Source: Anaerolineales bacterium UBA6055 (GTDB lineage Bacteria > Chloroflexota > Anaerolineae > Aggregatilineales > Phototrophicaceae). From it: DNA of 64,000 bases. The stretch lies in NCBI GenBank assembly GCA_002428985.1, contig DIYL01000009.1, positions 1-64,000 on the forward strand. Direction: 5' to 3'. The translations under genes were made by a program, and so were the position numbers. The notes under the pieces were generated by a model, which saw nothing but the letters and a program-made list of their open reading frames with translations, had not been told where the DNA came from and did no database searches. Shown here piece after piece: positions 1-7,862 of this stretch (within the stretch, counting starts at the first letter, position 1; every line of letters begins with the position of its first letter).

Positions 1-330
1 TTCTTTCCCTCCCCGTAGGGCAAGTAGGCTACTGCAATAAAATGAAATTTCGAGAAGTATTTAGCGCACCAGAGTTTCAGTGCCCCGTAGGGCGGTGTTT
101 CAAGGGCGTGCAAAATGGTACATGAATAGAAACACTGGATTGTTTCAGTATCTAATAGATATAGGCGCGCTTAAAAAGGAGAATATCAAATCAGAATCCC
201 GTAGGATGGTGTTGCCTCAGCAACACATCTAGTATAACGCAAAACAAGCATGTCAGACAAGTCAACGCGGACAATTTGTAGACACAGATTGAGACAGCCA
301 AAGACTATCTCAACCTGTACGCTATGCGAT
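1..330. other. Intergenic region at window start
   Basis: No gene can be supported here; all six frames are short or interrupted. The stretch holds three related motifs, CCCCGTAGGGC at 12-22 and 83-93 and a variant CCCGTAGGATGG at 198-209. A hairpin with a 7-bp stem (GTGTTGC/GCAACAC, loop CTCA) lies at 209-226. It sits downstream of the minus-strand reductase and may mark the end of its transcript, but no T-run follows it. Confidence 0.4.
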
Positions 331-1329
331 CTAACCCGCAAGAATCGCTTCGATTTTGTTCAGTTCCTCATCGCTAAAGTCAATATTCTCCAGACCTGCG
401 ACAATGTCTTCAATTTGTGATGGTTTGCTCGCACCGATCAGTGCAGAGGTCATACGGTCGTCGCGCAATGTCCATGCCACAGCCAGTTGCGCCATATTTT
501 GACCACGTTCTTTTGCGATCTCATTGAGTTGTTTAACTTTTTCAATCCGTGCTTGCGTTACATCATCGCCCCAATGGAAGCCGCCATCGAGCTTTTTCGC
601 ACGTGAATCATCGGGGATGTCACTGATATATTTATTGGTCAAAATGCCCTGACACAATGGCGAGAAGCAGATGCAACCAATGCCTTCATCACCCAACACA
701 TCCAACAATCCATCATCTTCGATCCAACGATCAAACATGTTATAGCGTGGTTGATGAATCAGGCAAGGTGTGCCCATTTCTTTGAGGATGCGGGATGCTT
801 CGGCAGTTTGTTCGGCAGAGTATGATGAAATCCCGACATATAATGCGCGCCCACTCCGTACGATATAATCGAGCGCTCCCATTGTTTCTTCCATCGGCGT
901 GTCTGGATCAGGGCGATGGCTGTAGAAAATATCAAAATACTCCAACCCTGTTCGCTTCAAGCTCTGGTCACAACTAGCGATCAGATACTTCCGTGATCCC
1001 CATTCGCCATAGGGTCCCGGCCACATCAGATACCCGGCTTTATTCGATACGATCATTTCATCGCGGTATGGGTGTAAATCTTGCTTAAAAATTTGTCCGA
1101 AGGTGTCTTCGGCTGATCCCGGTGGTGGGCCATAATTGTTGGCGATGTCGATGTGCGTTATGCCTAGGTCAAATGCTTTCCGTAGCATTGCGCGTGAATT
1201 TTCGAGAGGATCCACGCCACCAAAGTTATACCAGATGCCGAGTGATACAGCAGGTAATAACAATCCACTGCGTCCTGTCCGACGATATGGCATGGTGTCA
1301 TAGCGTGTCTCTGCAGCACTATAAATCAT
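331..1329 (-). CDS. Aldo/keto reductase, YghZ/Gpr-like
   Basis: 332-residue NADPH-dependent aldo/keto reductase of the YghZ (L-glyceraldehyde 3-phosphate reductase) type, a soluble TIM-barrel enzyme. The catalytic tetrad is visible as D61 and Y66 (DIANNYG), K97 (SNKAGY) and H138 (YSHRPD). The segment GPPPGSAED near residue 68 and the C-terminal SALIGASKPSQI, which helps bind the cofactor phosphate, are typical of this subfamily. The ATG is preceded by AGGAG with about 8 nt spacing. It is divergent from the alditol-oxidase-like gene across 237 bp that contain a dyad. The exact substrate is not determinable. A decayed copy of the central part of such a gene lies at 10159-10327. Confidence 0.9.
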   Translation of the reverse strand: MIYSAAETRYDTMPYRRTGRSGLLLPAVSLGIWYNFGGVDPLENSRAMLRKAFDLGITHIDIANNYGPPPGSAEDTFGQIFKQDLHPYRDEMIVSNKAGYLMWPGPYGEWGSRKYLIASCDQSLKRTGLEYFDIFYSHRPDPDTPMEETMGALDYIVRSGRALYVGISSYSAEQTAEASRILKEMGTPCLIHQPRYNMFDRWIEDDGLLDVLGDEGIGCICFSPLCQGILTNKYISDIPDDSRAKKLDGGFHWGDDVTQARIEKVKQLNEIAKERGQNMAQLAVAWTLRDDRMTSALIGASKPSQIEDIVAGLENIDFSDEELNKIEAILAG

Positions 1330-1391
1330 ATAAATTTCTCCTATGGTGTATAGATAAAATTATTTATTGTCTTCGACTTTATCCATAAATA

Positions 1392-1411
1392 GTTGATGAC
1401 ATAACATCAAC
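1392..1411. promoter_or_regulatory. Inverted repeat in divergent promoter region
   Basis: Perfect 7-bp arms GTTGATG and CATCAAC are separated by 6 nt (ACATAA). The dyad lies between the divergently transcribed aldo/keto reductase and the alditol-oxidase-like gene, 63 bp from the reductase start. Its size and spacing suit a dimeric repressor operator. No T-run follows on either strand, so a terminator is less likely. The binding factor is unknown. Confidence 0.35.
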
Positions 1412-1566
1412 CCTACAAAATTTATTTTGCAAATCGTATATATAAATTGTAATTCGCTTCGACATCACATGACAAACTTACTCATTTTCTACAAATTATA
1501 GTTGCCGATCGGCACGACTCTGTGCCACAATCACGCTATGATTGTCAACATAAACTAGGAAAAATT

Positions 1567-2832
1567 ATGAGCACCACACGGCAAAAAAATTGGGCGGGTA
1601 ACATCACCTACAATGCACAGGCATGGGTCTCTCCAACCACAGTTGAGGAACTACAGCATATCGTTAAATCCAGTGAAAGAGTCAAAGCAGTCGGGTCGCG
1701 TCATTCATTTAATACCATCGCTGATACATCGCATACGATGGTGGCATTGCATCAGATGAACAAGATCGTTGATCTCGACACCGATAATATGACAGTGACT
1801 GTGCAAGGTGCGATGACCTATGGCGAATTAAGCACCTATCTGCACGCAAATGGCTATGCCCTGCATAACCTTGCATCACTCCCGCATATCTCGGTGGTCG
1901 GTGCAATTATGACAGGTACACACGGTTCTGGTGAAAGCAATCGTAATCTATCGACTGCGGTATCTGGTATTGAAATGGTGACGGGTACAGGCGAGATTCT
2001 CGCGATGAGTCGTACAGAACACGGCGATCAGTTTGATGCGATGGTTGTCAGTATCGGCGCATTGGGCATTATCACAAAAATTACACTCGACATCCTCCCG
2101 ACATATGAGATGCGCCAAGATCTTTACCTTAATCTCCCGTTTGAGCAGGTGTATGCAAACTTTGATGCGATTCAAGCCAGTGCATATAGTGTCAGCCTGT
2201 TTACACATTGGGAGAATAACCTCGTCACACAGGCATGGCTCAAGAGCAAAGCTGATACAGATTTTGCATTTAGTGATGACTTTTATGGTGGATCACGAGC
2301 GACAGTCAAATGTAGTCCAGTTGGTGATGATCTGACAGAGCGCTGTACCGAGCAATTTGGTCAAGTTGGGGCGTGGCAAGATCGTCTACCGCACTTTCGG
2401 ATGGAATTTACACCGAGTAAAGGTGAAGAAATCCAAGCTGAGTATTTTGTCTCACGTCATCATGCGATTGAGGCAATGCAAGCGATTCATAGTCTACACG
2501 AAGTCATCACACCGCTATTGTATGTCTCCGAAATTCGAACGATGCGCGGGGATGACTTATGGTTAAGTCCGGCATACGGGCAGGATACCGTCGCCTTCCA
2601 CTTCACATGGAAGCCTTTGTGGGAGCAAATTCAACCCGTGCTCACCCAAATCGAAGCTGTCCTTGAACCGTTTGATGCACGTCCACATTGGGGTAAGGTT
2701 TATACTATGCCAGCAGAGACAGTCAAAGCACATTATGATCGCTTTGATGATTTTACTGATTTAGTCCACACATACGATCCGAATAACACATTCCAAAACG
2801 AGTTCCTGAAAGCGTATTTTGCCAATGCCTAA
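1567..2832 (+). CDS. FAD-dependent alditol oxidase-like (VAO family)
   Basis: 421-residue flavoprotein of the vanillyl-alcohol-oxidase family, closest in pattern to bacterial alditol/xylitol oxidase (AldO) and D-arabinono-1,4-lactone oxidases. The N-terminal FAD domain has GSRHSF at 43-48, and His46 falls where AldO carries its covalent 8-alpha-histidyl FAD. GTHGSG follows at 117-122. The C-terminus has HWGKVYTM, as in the D-arabinono-lactone oxidase domain. ATG 1567 is chosen because AGGA lies 7 nt upstream; an in-frame GTG at 1522 would add 15 unconserved residues. The expected reaction is oxidation of a polyol to an aldose with H2O2 release. It overlaps the next gene by 8 nt, so the two are probably translationally coupled. 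Confidence 0.85.
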   Translation: MSTTRQKNWAGNITYNAQAWVSPTTVEELQHIVKSSERVKAVGSRHSFNTIADTSHTMVALHQMNKIVDLDTDNMTVTVQGAMTYGELSTYLHANGYALHNLASLPHISVVGAIMTGTHGSGESNRNLSTAVSGIEMVTGTGEILAMSRTEHGDQFDAMVVSIGALGIITKITLDILPTYEMRQDLYLNLPFEQVYANFDAIQASAYSVSLFTHWENNLVTQAWLKSKADTDFAFSDDFYGGSRATVKCSPVGDDLTERCTEQFGQVGAWQDRLPHFRMEFTPSKGEEIQAEYFVSRHHAIEAMQAIHSLHEVITPLLYVSEIRTMRGDDLWLSPAYGQDTVAFHFTWKPLWEQIQPVLTQIEAVLEPFDARPHWGKVYTMPAETVKAHYDRFDDFTDLVHTYDPNNTFQNEFLKAYFANA

Positions 2833-3358
2833 ACTAATCGTCGCATCCAAAAATCCGGTAAAAATCAATTCAACGCGGACCGCATTTGAACAAATTTTCC
2901 TAGACGAGACATTTGAGGTGTCTGGCATTTCTGTGCCATCCGGTGTCTCTGATCAACCCATGACGCAAGCTGAGACCTTACAAGGTGCATTGAATCGGGC
3001 GACAAATGCCAAAAATGCCTCACCTGATGCGACCTATTGGGTCGGGATTGAAGGTGGTATCGAGGATACAGACATCGGTATGCAATGTTTCGCATGGGTT
3101 GTGATTTTAGGGAGGGATGAACGTGTCGGACGCGGACAAACAGCGATTTTTTATCTGCCATTGGAGGTGGCTAAGTTGGTGCGTGAGGGTGTCGAATTGG
3201 GATATGCTGACGATCAAGTCTTCGGGCGCGAGAATTCGAAGCAGACCAATGGTGCCATCGGTTTACTCACGGACGACGCTGTTGACCGCACATCGTATTA
3301 TGTCCAAGCTGTGATTATGGCACTCGTACCGTTCAAAAATCCGACGCTGACGTGGTAA
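2825..3358 (+). CDS. yjjX: Inosine/xanthosine triphosphatase, YjjX/DUF84 family
   Basis: 177-residue non-canonical purine NTP phosphatase of the YjjX type, which hydrolyses ITP and XTP (oxidised or deaminated nucleotides) to diphosphates. Recognised from VASKNPVKINS at 6-16, GVSDQPMTQAET, the central YWVGIEGGIED and the C-terminal FGRENSKQTNGAIGLLTD, all hallmarks of the family. The length is normal. ATG 2825 is preferred over the in-frame TTG at 2819. It overlaps the end of the upstream oxidase gene by 8 nt. A possible link is nucleotide clean-up next to a peroxide-generating oxidase, but that is inference. A hairpin follows 8 nt after the stop. Confidence 0.88.
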   Translation: MPKLIVASKNPVKINSTRTAFEQIFLDETFEVSGISVPSGVSDQPMTQAETLQGALNRATNAKNASPDATYWVGIEGGIEDTDIGMQCFAWVVILGRDERVGRGQTAIFYLPLEVAKLVREGVELGYADDQVFGRENSKQTNGAIGLLTDDAVDRTSYYVQAVIMALVPFKNPTLTW

Positions 3359-3366
3359 ATGATTGA

Positions 3367-3401
3367 TTGGCGGATGAAATTAGATACGCCTCACCCGCCA
3401 A
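3367..3401. terminator. Hairpin between convergent yjjX and ychF
   Basis: TTGGCGG (3367-3373) pairs with CCGCCAA (3395-3401). It lies between the stop of yjjX on the plus strand and the stop of ychF on the minus strand. No strong T-run is present, so it is a weak bidirectional terminator candidate. Confidence 0.45.
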
Positions 3402-3409
3402 CTGATAAC

Positions 3410-4489
3410 TTAAGAACTATGGCGAATATTCAAGATATCGCCATCTTGGACGATGTATTCTTTACCTTCTAAGCGATGTTTACCCGCATTTTTGATCTCG
3501 TTCTCGTTACCGAGTTCCATCAGGTCGTCATAGGTGAACACTTCAGCGCGAATAAAACCTTTTTCCAAATCGGAATGGATGACACCGGCGGCTTGTGGCG
3601 CGGTCGCACCCGCAGGGAAACTCCAAGCGCGGACTTCATCAGGTCCAACTGTGAAGTATGATTCAATCCCCATCAATTCATACGATAGACGAATCACCTT
3701 CGAGCGGGATAATTCCGTGATTTCGTACTCTTCCATGAACATCTCGGCATCTTCTTCATCGAGTTGTGCGATCTCAGCTTCCAACCCGCCTTGAATGCCA
3801 ACCAATGAGGCTTTCTCGTACTCTAATGTAATTAGGGTTGCAGGATCTACCGCTTCATCCCCCATATTGACGACCACAAGCACAGGTTTTAACGTCAAGA
3901 AACCAAACCCACGAATTGTCTTCAATTCGTCCTCAGTTAAGTCCATATTACGGAGTGGGACTTCATCTTCTAATTGTGCTTTGAGGCGTTCGAATAGAGG
4001 TTTTTCGGTTGCGATGCTCGCGTCGGCTTTTTTGCCTTTTGCGCGAAGCTCATTTTCTAACCGATCTAGTCGCGTCTCGACACTCATTAAATCCATCAGC
4101 AAAAATTCACCATCAATGGCTTCAAGGTCATTAGCTGGGTTAATTTCGTTATAGGGATGGGGTACCATATTATTCTCAAAGTTGCGGATCACATGTAAGA
4201 AGCCGTCCACCTGTGCCAACTCGTTGCGGAATTGCCCCGCCAGTGCACCCTCGCCAATCCCCTTATCCAGACCACCAATATCAGCATAGGTGATGTTGGT
4301 ATAGGTTGTTTTCTTGGGGTTATACATCGCTTTTAATTTGTCGATGCGTTCATCTGGTACATTCACTGTCGCAGTATTGACTTCAAATTGCCCTGTTGAC
4401 GCCGCGCTGGTTTCATAATTTCCGCCTGTCAGCGCGTTAAAAATTGTTGTCTTACCACTGTTTGGCAGACCGATAATGCCTAATCGCAT
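3410..4489 (-). CDS. ychF: Redox-regulated ATPase YchF
   Basis: 359-residue Obg-like P-loop protein of the YchF family. It binds ATP in preference to GTP and associates with ribosomes; bacterial members affect oxidative stress response. The P-loop GLPNSGKT is at 7-14, followed by switch regions (YADIGGLDKG), the antiparallel coiled-coil arm and a C-terminal TGS domain (FTVGPDEVRAWSF, GDILNIRH). The usual YchF specificity element occurs as VNMGDE, a variant of NK/NxxE. ATG 4489 matches the conserved MRLGIIGLPN start; an upstream in-frame start would add 18 unconserved residues. The Shine-Dalgarno sequence is weak. Confidence 0.95.
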   Translation of the reverse strand: MRLGIIGLPNSGKTTIFNALTGGNYETSAASTGQFEVNTATVNVPDERIDKLKAMYNPKKTTYTNITYADIGGLDKGIGEGALAGQFRNELAQVDGFLHVIRNFENNMVPHPYNEINPANDLEAIDGEFLLMDLMSVETRLDRLENELRAKGKKADASIATEKPLFERLKAQLEDEVPLRNMDLTEDELKTIRGFGFLTLKPVLVVVNMGDEAVDPATLITLEYEKASLVGIQGGLEAEIAQLDEEDAEMFMEEYEITELSRSKVIRLSYELMGIESYFTVGPDEVRAWSFPAGATAPQAAGVIHSDLEKGFIRAEVFTYDDLMELGNENEIKNAGKHRLEGKEYIVQDGDILNIRHSS

Positions 4490-4641
4490 AGTTGTGTTGT
4501 CCCGTATTCTCGTTATATGCAAACGGAGGTATTGTAAACGCAATCAATTATCTACGGGAGGGGAAAGGCGCATGGGGTTAAAATCAGTGGAATCATCAAG
4601 CTGATTGATAACACCGCCGTATAATGCTGAATTTTCAATGC

Positions 4642-5598
4642 TTACAACTGATTTTTGCGTTTGTTCTTGTATTCCAAGACGACGAGCAAACTTTCATCGG
4701 TCGTTTGCACATTATCGGCATCACCGAGTTGTTGGAAGATAGCACGTGATTTCTTCAAATACTCAATTGACGCTTCAATTTGGTTGATGTTGACGAGTAC
4801 ATGCCCCATACTCCGCAACAATTCACCCTGACTCAGTAAATCATTGAGTTCGACAGCAATATCGAGTGTACGCTGATAATAATCTAGTGCTTTCTCTGAA
4901 TGGGCTTCGAGGTCTGCGCGGGTTTTGCCTTTACGCCCCATCTCGGCATAGAGGTTCCCAACGATTCCTAAGCGTAGCGCTAAGCCTTGTTTATCATTCA
5001 ATTGTTCAAAGAGTGCGATACATTCCGTGAAATTTTCAATTGCTTTAGGATAATCTTTGGTCGACACGTAGGTATTACCTAAATTACCCAAACGCGATGC
5101 TAAGCCTCGCATATCTTGAAGCTCACGTGCAATTGCGACCGATTCCATATGACAGGTAATGGCTTCATCAAATTGGCGCACATCATCATACAATAAGCCG
5201 AGGTTCGTCAGCCACAATCCTTGCCCACGTTTATCCTCAAGTTCTTCCGCGATGTCGAGGGCTTGTTTGAGATAATCAAACGCTTCGTCAAAACGCCCCA
5301 TCTCGCGTAAGATGTTACCGATGTTACCAAGCAGACCATTTTCTGTTGCGCGTTCATTTTCACGACGCGCCAAGCGCAAAGCTTCTTGCGAATATTCGAG
5401 GGCTTTATGTGGCTGTCGTAGCCGATTATAGATCAACGCGAGGTTCCCCAGATGTCGTCCTTGCATGCCAACATCACCGGAATTCCCAGCAATTTCAGCG
5501 GCGCGTTCTAAGCTATTGATGGCAGTTGGATAGTCGTCTTTTTGTAAAGCTAACCGTACATCGCGTAAAAGACGAATTTGCTCTTTTGAATCAGACAC
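4642..5598 (-). CDS. Tetratricopeptide repeat protein
   Basis: 318-residue protein built almost entirely of TPR units of the LGN/GPSM type, each about 40 residues, with repeated GNLGxxY-like helices (LGNLALIYNRL, LGNIGNILREMG, LTNLGLLYDDV, LGNLGNTYVS, LGIVGNLYAEMG). Such arrays are protein-protein interaction scaffolds, and no catalytic domain is attached. The start is GTG 5598 behind AGGGGG. It begins 12 nt after the stop of the deazaflavin-type protein and is probably cotranscribed with it. The partner is unknown. Confidence 0.75.
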   Translation of the reverse strand: MSDSKEQIRLLRDVRLALQKDDYPTAINSLERAAEIAGNSGDVGMQGRHLGNLALIYNRLRQPHKALEYSQEALRLARRENERATENGLLGNIGNILREMGRFDEAFDYLKQALDIAEELEDKRGQGLWLTNLGLLYDDVRQFDEAITCHMESVAIARELQDMRGLASRLGNLGNTYVSTKDYPKAIENFTECIALFEQLNDKQGLALRLGIVGNLYAEMGRKGKTRADLEAHSEKALDYYQRTLDIAVELNDLLSQGELLRSMGHVLVNINQIEASIEYLKKSRAIFQQLGDADNVQTTDESLLVVLEYKNKRKNQL

Positions 5599-5610
5599 AT
5601 AGCCCCCTAG

Positions 5611-6210
5611 TTATCGGCTGATTACTCGTCGTAATAAGGATACCACAAGCCATAAACCCATTAGGCAAACAACGCCGATTGCGATTTGACGTACAGGCTC
5701 ATTGAATGGTGTGACAGGTGGTAAATGGGGTTGGTTCGGTGTTGGATCGATCCGCACGACTGTGAATTCGTCAACCACTTCGGCAAGTGTACTGAGGTCT
5801 GCTGCTTGTGCCGAACTCATCCGCGCAAATAACGTTTCATATATCCATGAATTACGGCTAAACATATAGAGTGCACGTAGGGATTCAGCAGGATTTTCTA
5901 CTTTATAGGCAACAGCATCATAAATATGTGACCCATGCTGAATGGTTACCCGAGAGTCTTTGATAACATTCTGATACCATGTCGATTGTTCACCGCGTGC
6001 GGCAACAATATAATATTTTGTGCCATGTCGACGGTATTCTAAGACCTCATGACGTGGTTTACCCGTCTTTTGATTACAAGAGGTAAAAACAAGGAATGGT
6101 ATCCAATTAATGAGTGTTCCCCACCCCAATCGGTAAATATATAACGGTAATTTGAAGGCAACCTGTACAACAGATTGTGGATATTTTGTAGAGGTTTGTG
6201 TTGCAGTCAT
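5611..6210 (-). CDS. Deazaflavin-dependent nitroreductase-fold protein with C-terminal TM
   Basis: 199-residue protein resembling the DDN/DUF385 family of small beta-barrel F420-dependent nitroreductases and oxidoreductases. Key stretches are the N-terminal LGWGTLINWIPFLVFTSCNQKTGKPRH (split here by function, not by domain), followed by YYIVAARGEQ, the conserved W in STWYQNV and the HIYDAVAYKV strand. Unusually, the C-terminus adds a hydrophobic segment at about 173-193 (IAIGVVCLMGLWLVVSLL) followed by RR, which suggests a membrane anchor. It lies upstream of the TPR gene in one operon. Use of F420 is an inference from the family, as no F420 synthesis gene is present in the window. Confidence 0.65.
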   Translation of the reverse strand: MTATQTSTKYPQSVVQVAFKLPLYIYRLGWGTLINWIPFLVFTSCNQKTGKPRHEVLEYRRHGTKYYIVAARGEQSTWYQNVIKDSRVTIQHGSHIYDAVAYKVENPAESLRALYMFSRNSWIYETLFARMSSAQAADLSTLAEVVDEFTVVRIDPTPNQPHLPPVTPFNEPVRQIAIGVVCLMGLWLVVSLLRRVISR

Positions 6211-6318
6211 GATACCTTGAGCTAGCTTCGCGTATATACTCTATCTAGTGTATCAAATTTTAAAGTTCTGCGTAGTTTCAAGCTGATTCAAGTTCAGAAG
6301 TTTCGGATATATAACCTA

Positions 6319-7128
6319 TCAAAATTTAGCGACGACTGCGCGCAAAGCCATCGGAATAACAACCTGTTCATCAGGATTTTTGCATTCTGTCTTCAACCAA
6401 TCATCTATTAACCCCATCGCTTCAGTGTGCATCGCATCTGGCAAATTCCAATCTGGACTATAAATACGTTTTTTGTGGTTTTCAACAACCATACGAATCG
6501 ACCAGCGATCACTGTCAAATTGGCATAGATCAATCACACTTACAGTTGCGTCAAGGGTTTGTAAATAAGCTTGGATAGCAGGAGACCTTTCCCAAAGTCG
6601 CGGTCGAGATTTTGGTTTAGGTCCCCCCAATTGCTCTAATATCGTATACCATTGCTTATGCCCAGAGGCAATGGGATTGAATGTCACACCATCTACAATC
6701 ACTTCATGTGCAATGATCAAATATCCTGATGGTTTGATCACACGATGTAATGCATCAAGTGCCGATTGCCAATCGTCCAACAGATGGAAGATGCGCACAG
6801 CATTCACCACATCAAATGTGTTTGGGGCAAATGGTAAGGTCTGCATCGCATTGGCTTGTACTAAATGCGGAAGACTGTCTTGTGCTAACTTTGCTGGAAT
6901 CTCTTGCATCATTTGTGCAGAAATATCAACGCCAGCATAATTGTAGCCAGCGTTAATGAATGGGACACCAATCAAGCCTGTACCAATCGCAACTTCTAAA
7001 AAACGGGTCGATTGTGAGGCATCCACATAAGATACAATCGCATCCCGAATTTGTTCAGGGACACCATCAGGATACTTACGTGTCGCATCATAATAGGTTA
7101 CAGCATGGTCATAACTGATAATCGGCAT
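6319..7128 (-). CDS. Class I SAM-dependent methyltransferase
   Basis: 269-residue methyltransferase with a Rossmann-like SAM-binding domain. Motif I is FLEVAIGTGLIG, the acidic residue ending strand 2 is in YAGVDIS, and VVNAVRIFHLLDDW covers motifs II/III with the ubiE-like pattern ALHRVIKPSGYLIIAHE. The C-terminal third is variable and probably forms the acceptor site. GGGAG lies 7 nt before the ATG. It is a single gene with its own spacing from neighbours. The substrate is unknown. Confidence 0.8.
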   Translation of the reverse strand: MPIISYDHAVTYYDATRKYPDGVPEQIRDAIVSYVDASQSTRFLEVAIGTGLIGVPFINAGYNYAGVDISAQMMQEIPAKLAQDSLPHLVQANAMQTLPFAPNTFDVVNAVRIFHLLDDWQSALDALHRVIKPSGYLIIAHEVIVDGVTFNPIASGHKQWYTILEQLGGPKPKSRPRLWERSPAIQAYLQTLDATVSVIDLCQFDSDRWSIRMVVENHKKRIYSPDWNLPDAMHTEAMGLIDDWLKTECKNPDEQVVIPMALRAVVAKF

Positions 7129-7182
7129 AGATCAACTCCCTAAAGTGATGATGGTATTATCAGTATACTTTATTTTATGAGC

Positions 7183-7584
7183 CTATTCTTCTTTCTGCGC
7201 AATCACATCGACTTCAACATGCCAGTTTTCATCTGCTAATCCAGCGACCAATACAACAGTCACCGCTGGACGCACGCCTTGCCACAACTCAGAACGTAAA
7301 TTTACTAGTTCATCTAAATCTTGCCGTCGTGTGAGATAATACGTTACTTTGACAATATTTTGGGTGGTCATATTGGCCGTTTCGAGAATAACTTCTACAT
7401 TACGTAGTGCTTGCGTAAATTGCTTGCTAAATTCAGAAGATACATCACCGGATGGTGCAACACCTACTTGTCCTGAGATATATAGCTGACGACCACCCTC
7501 AAATTGTGTTTCGACAGCATGAGAATAAATCGCCGAAAATTTTTCTGGAATTGGGCGCATTTGATCTGGATTGTGAATTTTCAT
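7183..7584 (-). CDS. RidA family deaminase-like protein
   Basis: 133-residue member of the RidA/YjgF/YER057c/UK114 family, trimeric cytosolic proteins that hydrolyse reactive enamine and imine intermediates from PLP enzymes. The pattern GRQLYISGQVGVAPSGDV, the TQALRNVEVILETA helix and the C-terminal RPAVTVVLVAGLADENWHVEVDVIA fit the family. The active-site arginine usually present in RidA proper (R105 region) falls in GVRPAVTVV. The exact subfamily, and hence enamine deaminase activity, is not certain. GGAG precedes the ATG by 7 nt. Confidence 0.88.
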   Translation of the reverse strand: MKIHNPDQMRPIPEKFSAIYSHAVETQFEGGRQLYISGQVGVAPSGDVSSEFSKQFTQALRNVEVILETANMTTQNIVKVTYYLTRRQDLDELVNLRSELWQGVRPAVTVVLVAGLADENWHVEVDVIAQKEE

Positions 7585-7703
7585 TGAGGTACTCCTTAAC
7601 TGTATGAGATTTTTAGTTTAATTACTCAACATGGCGCAGTCTATCAATTTAGTAAAATCTAAATTTGAATAGAGTCATGTATTAAATGCAATTTACGATG
7701 TAC

Positions 7704-7719
7704 TGTCTGAAAATAGACA
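7704..7719. promoter_or_regulatory. Short inverted repeat upstream of histidine kinase
   Basis: TGTCT and AGACA arms are separated by 6 nt in the 278-bp AT-rich gap between the divergent RidA and histidine kinase genes. It could be an operator, but short dyads of this size occur by chance in such DNA. Confidence 0.15.
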
Positions 7720-7862
7720 AATGTTTGCAAAGTGGAGAAAAATCGGGTAGTTTATATTTGAATAATATATTAGATAATATTTTAATTATTCAGGAAATTT
7801 TGAAAGATCCGTTTTTTATTCAGTGATATTGGCTTTATTGTAATTTTACTTTTAGGTATAGT

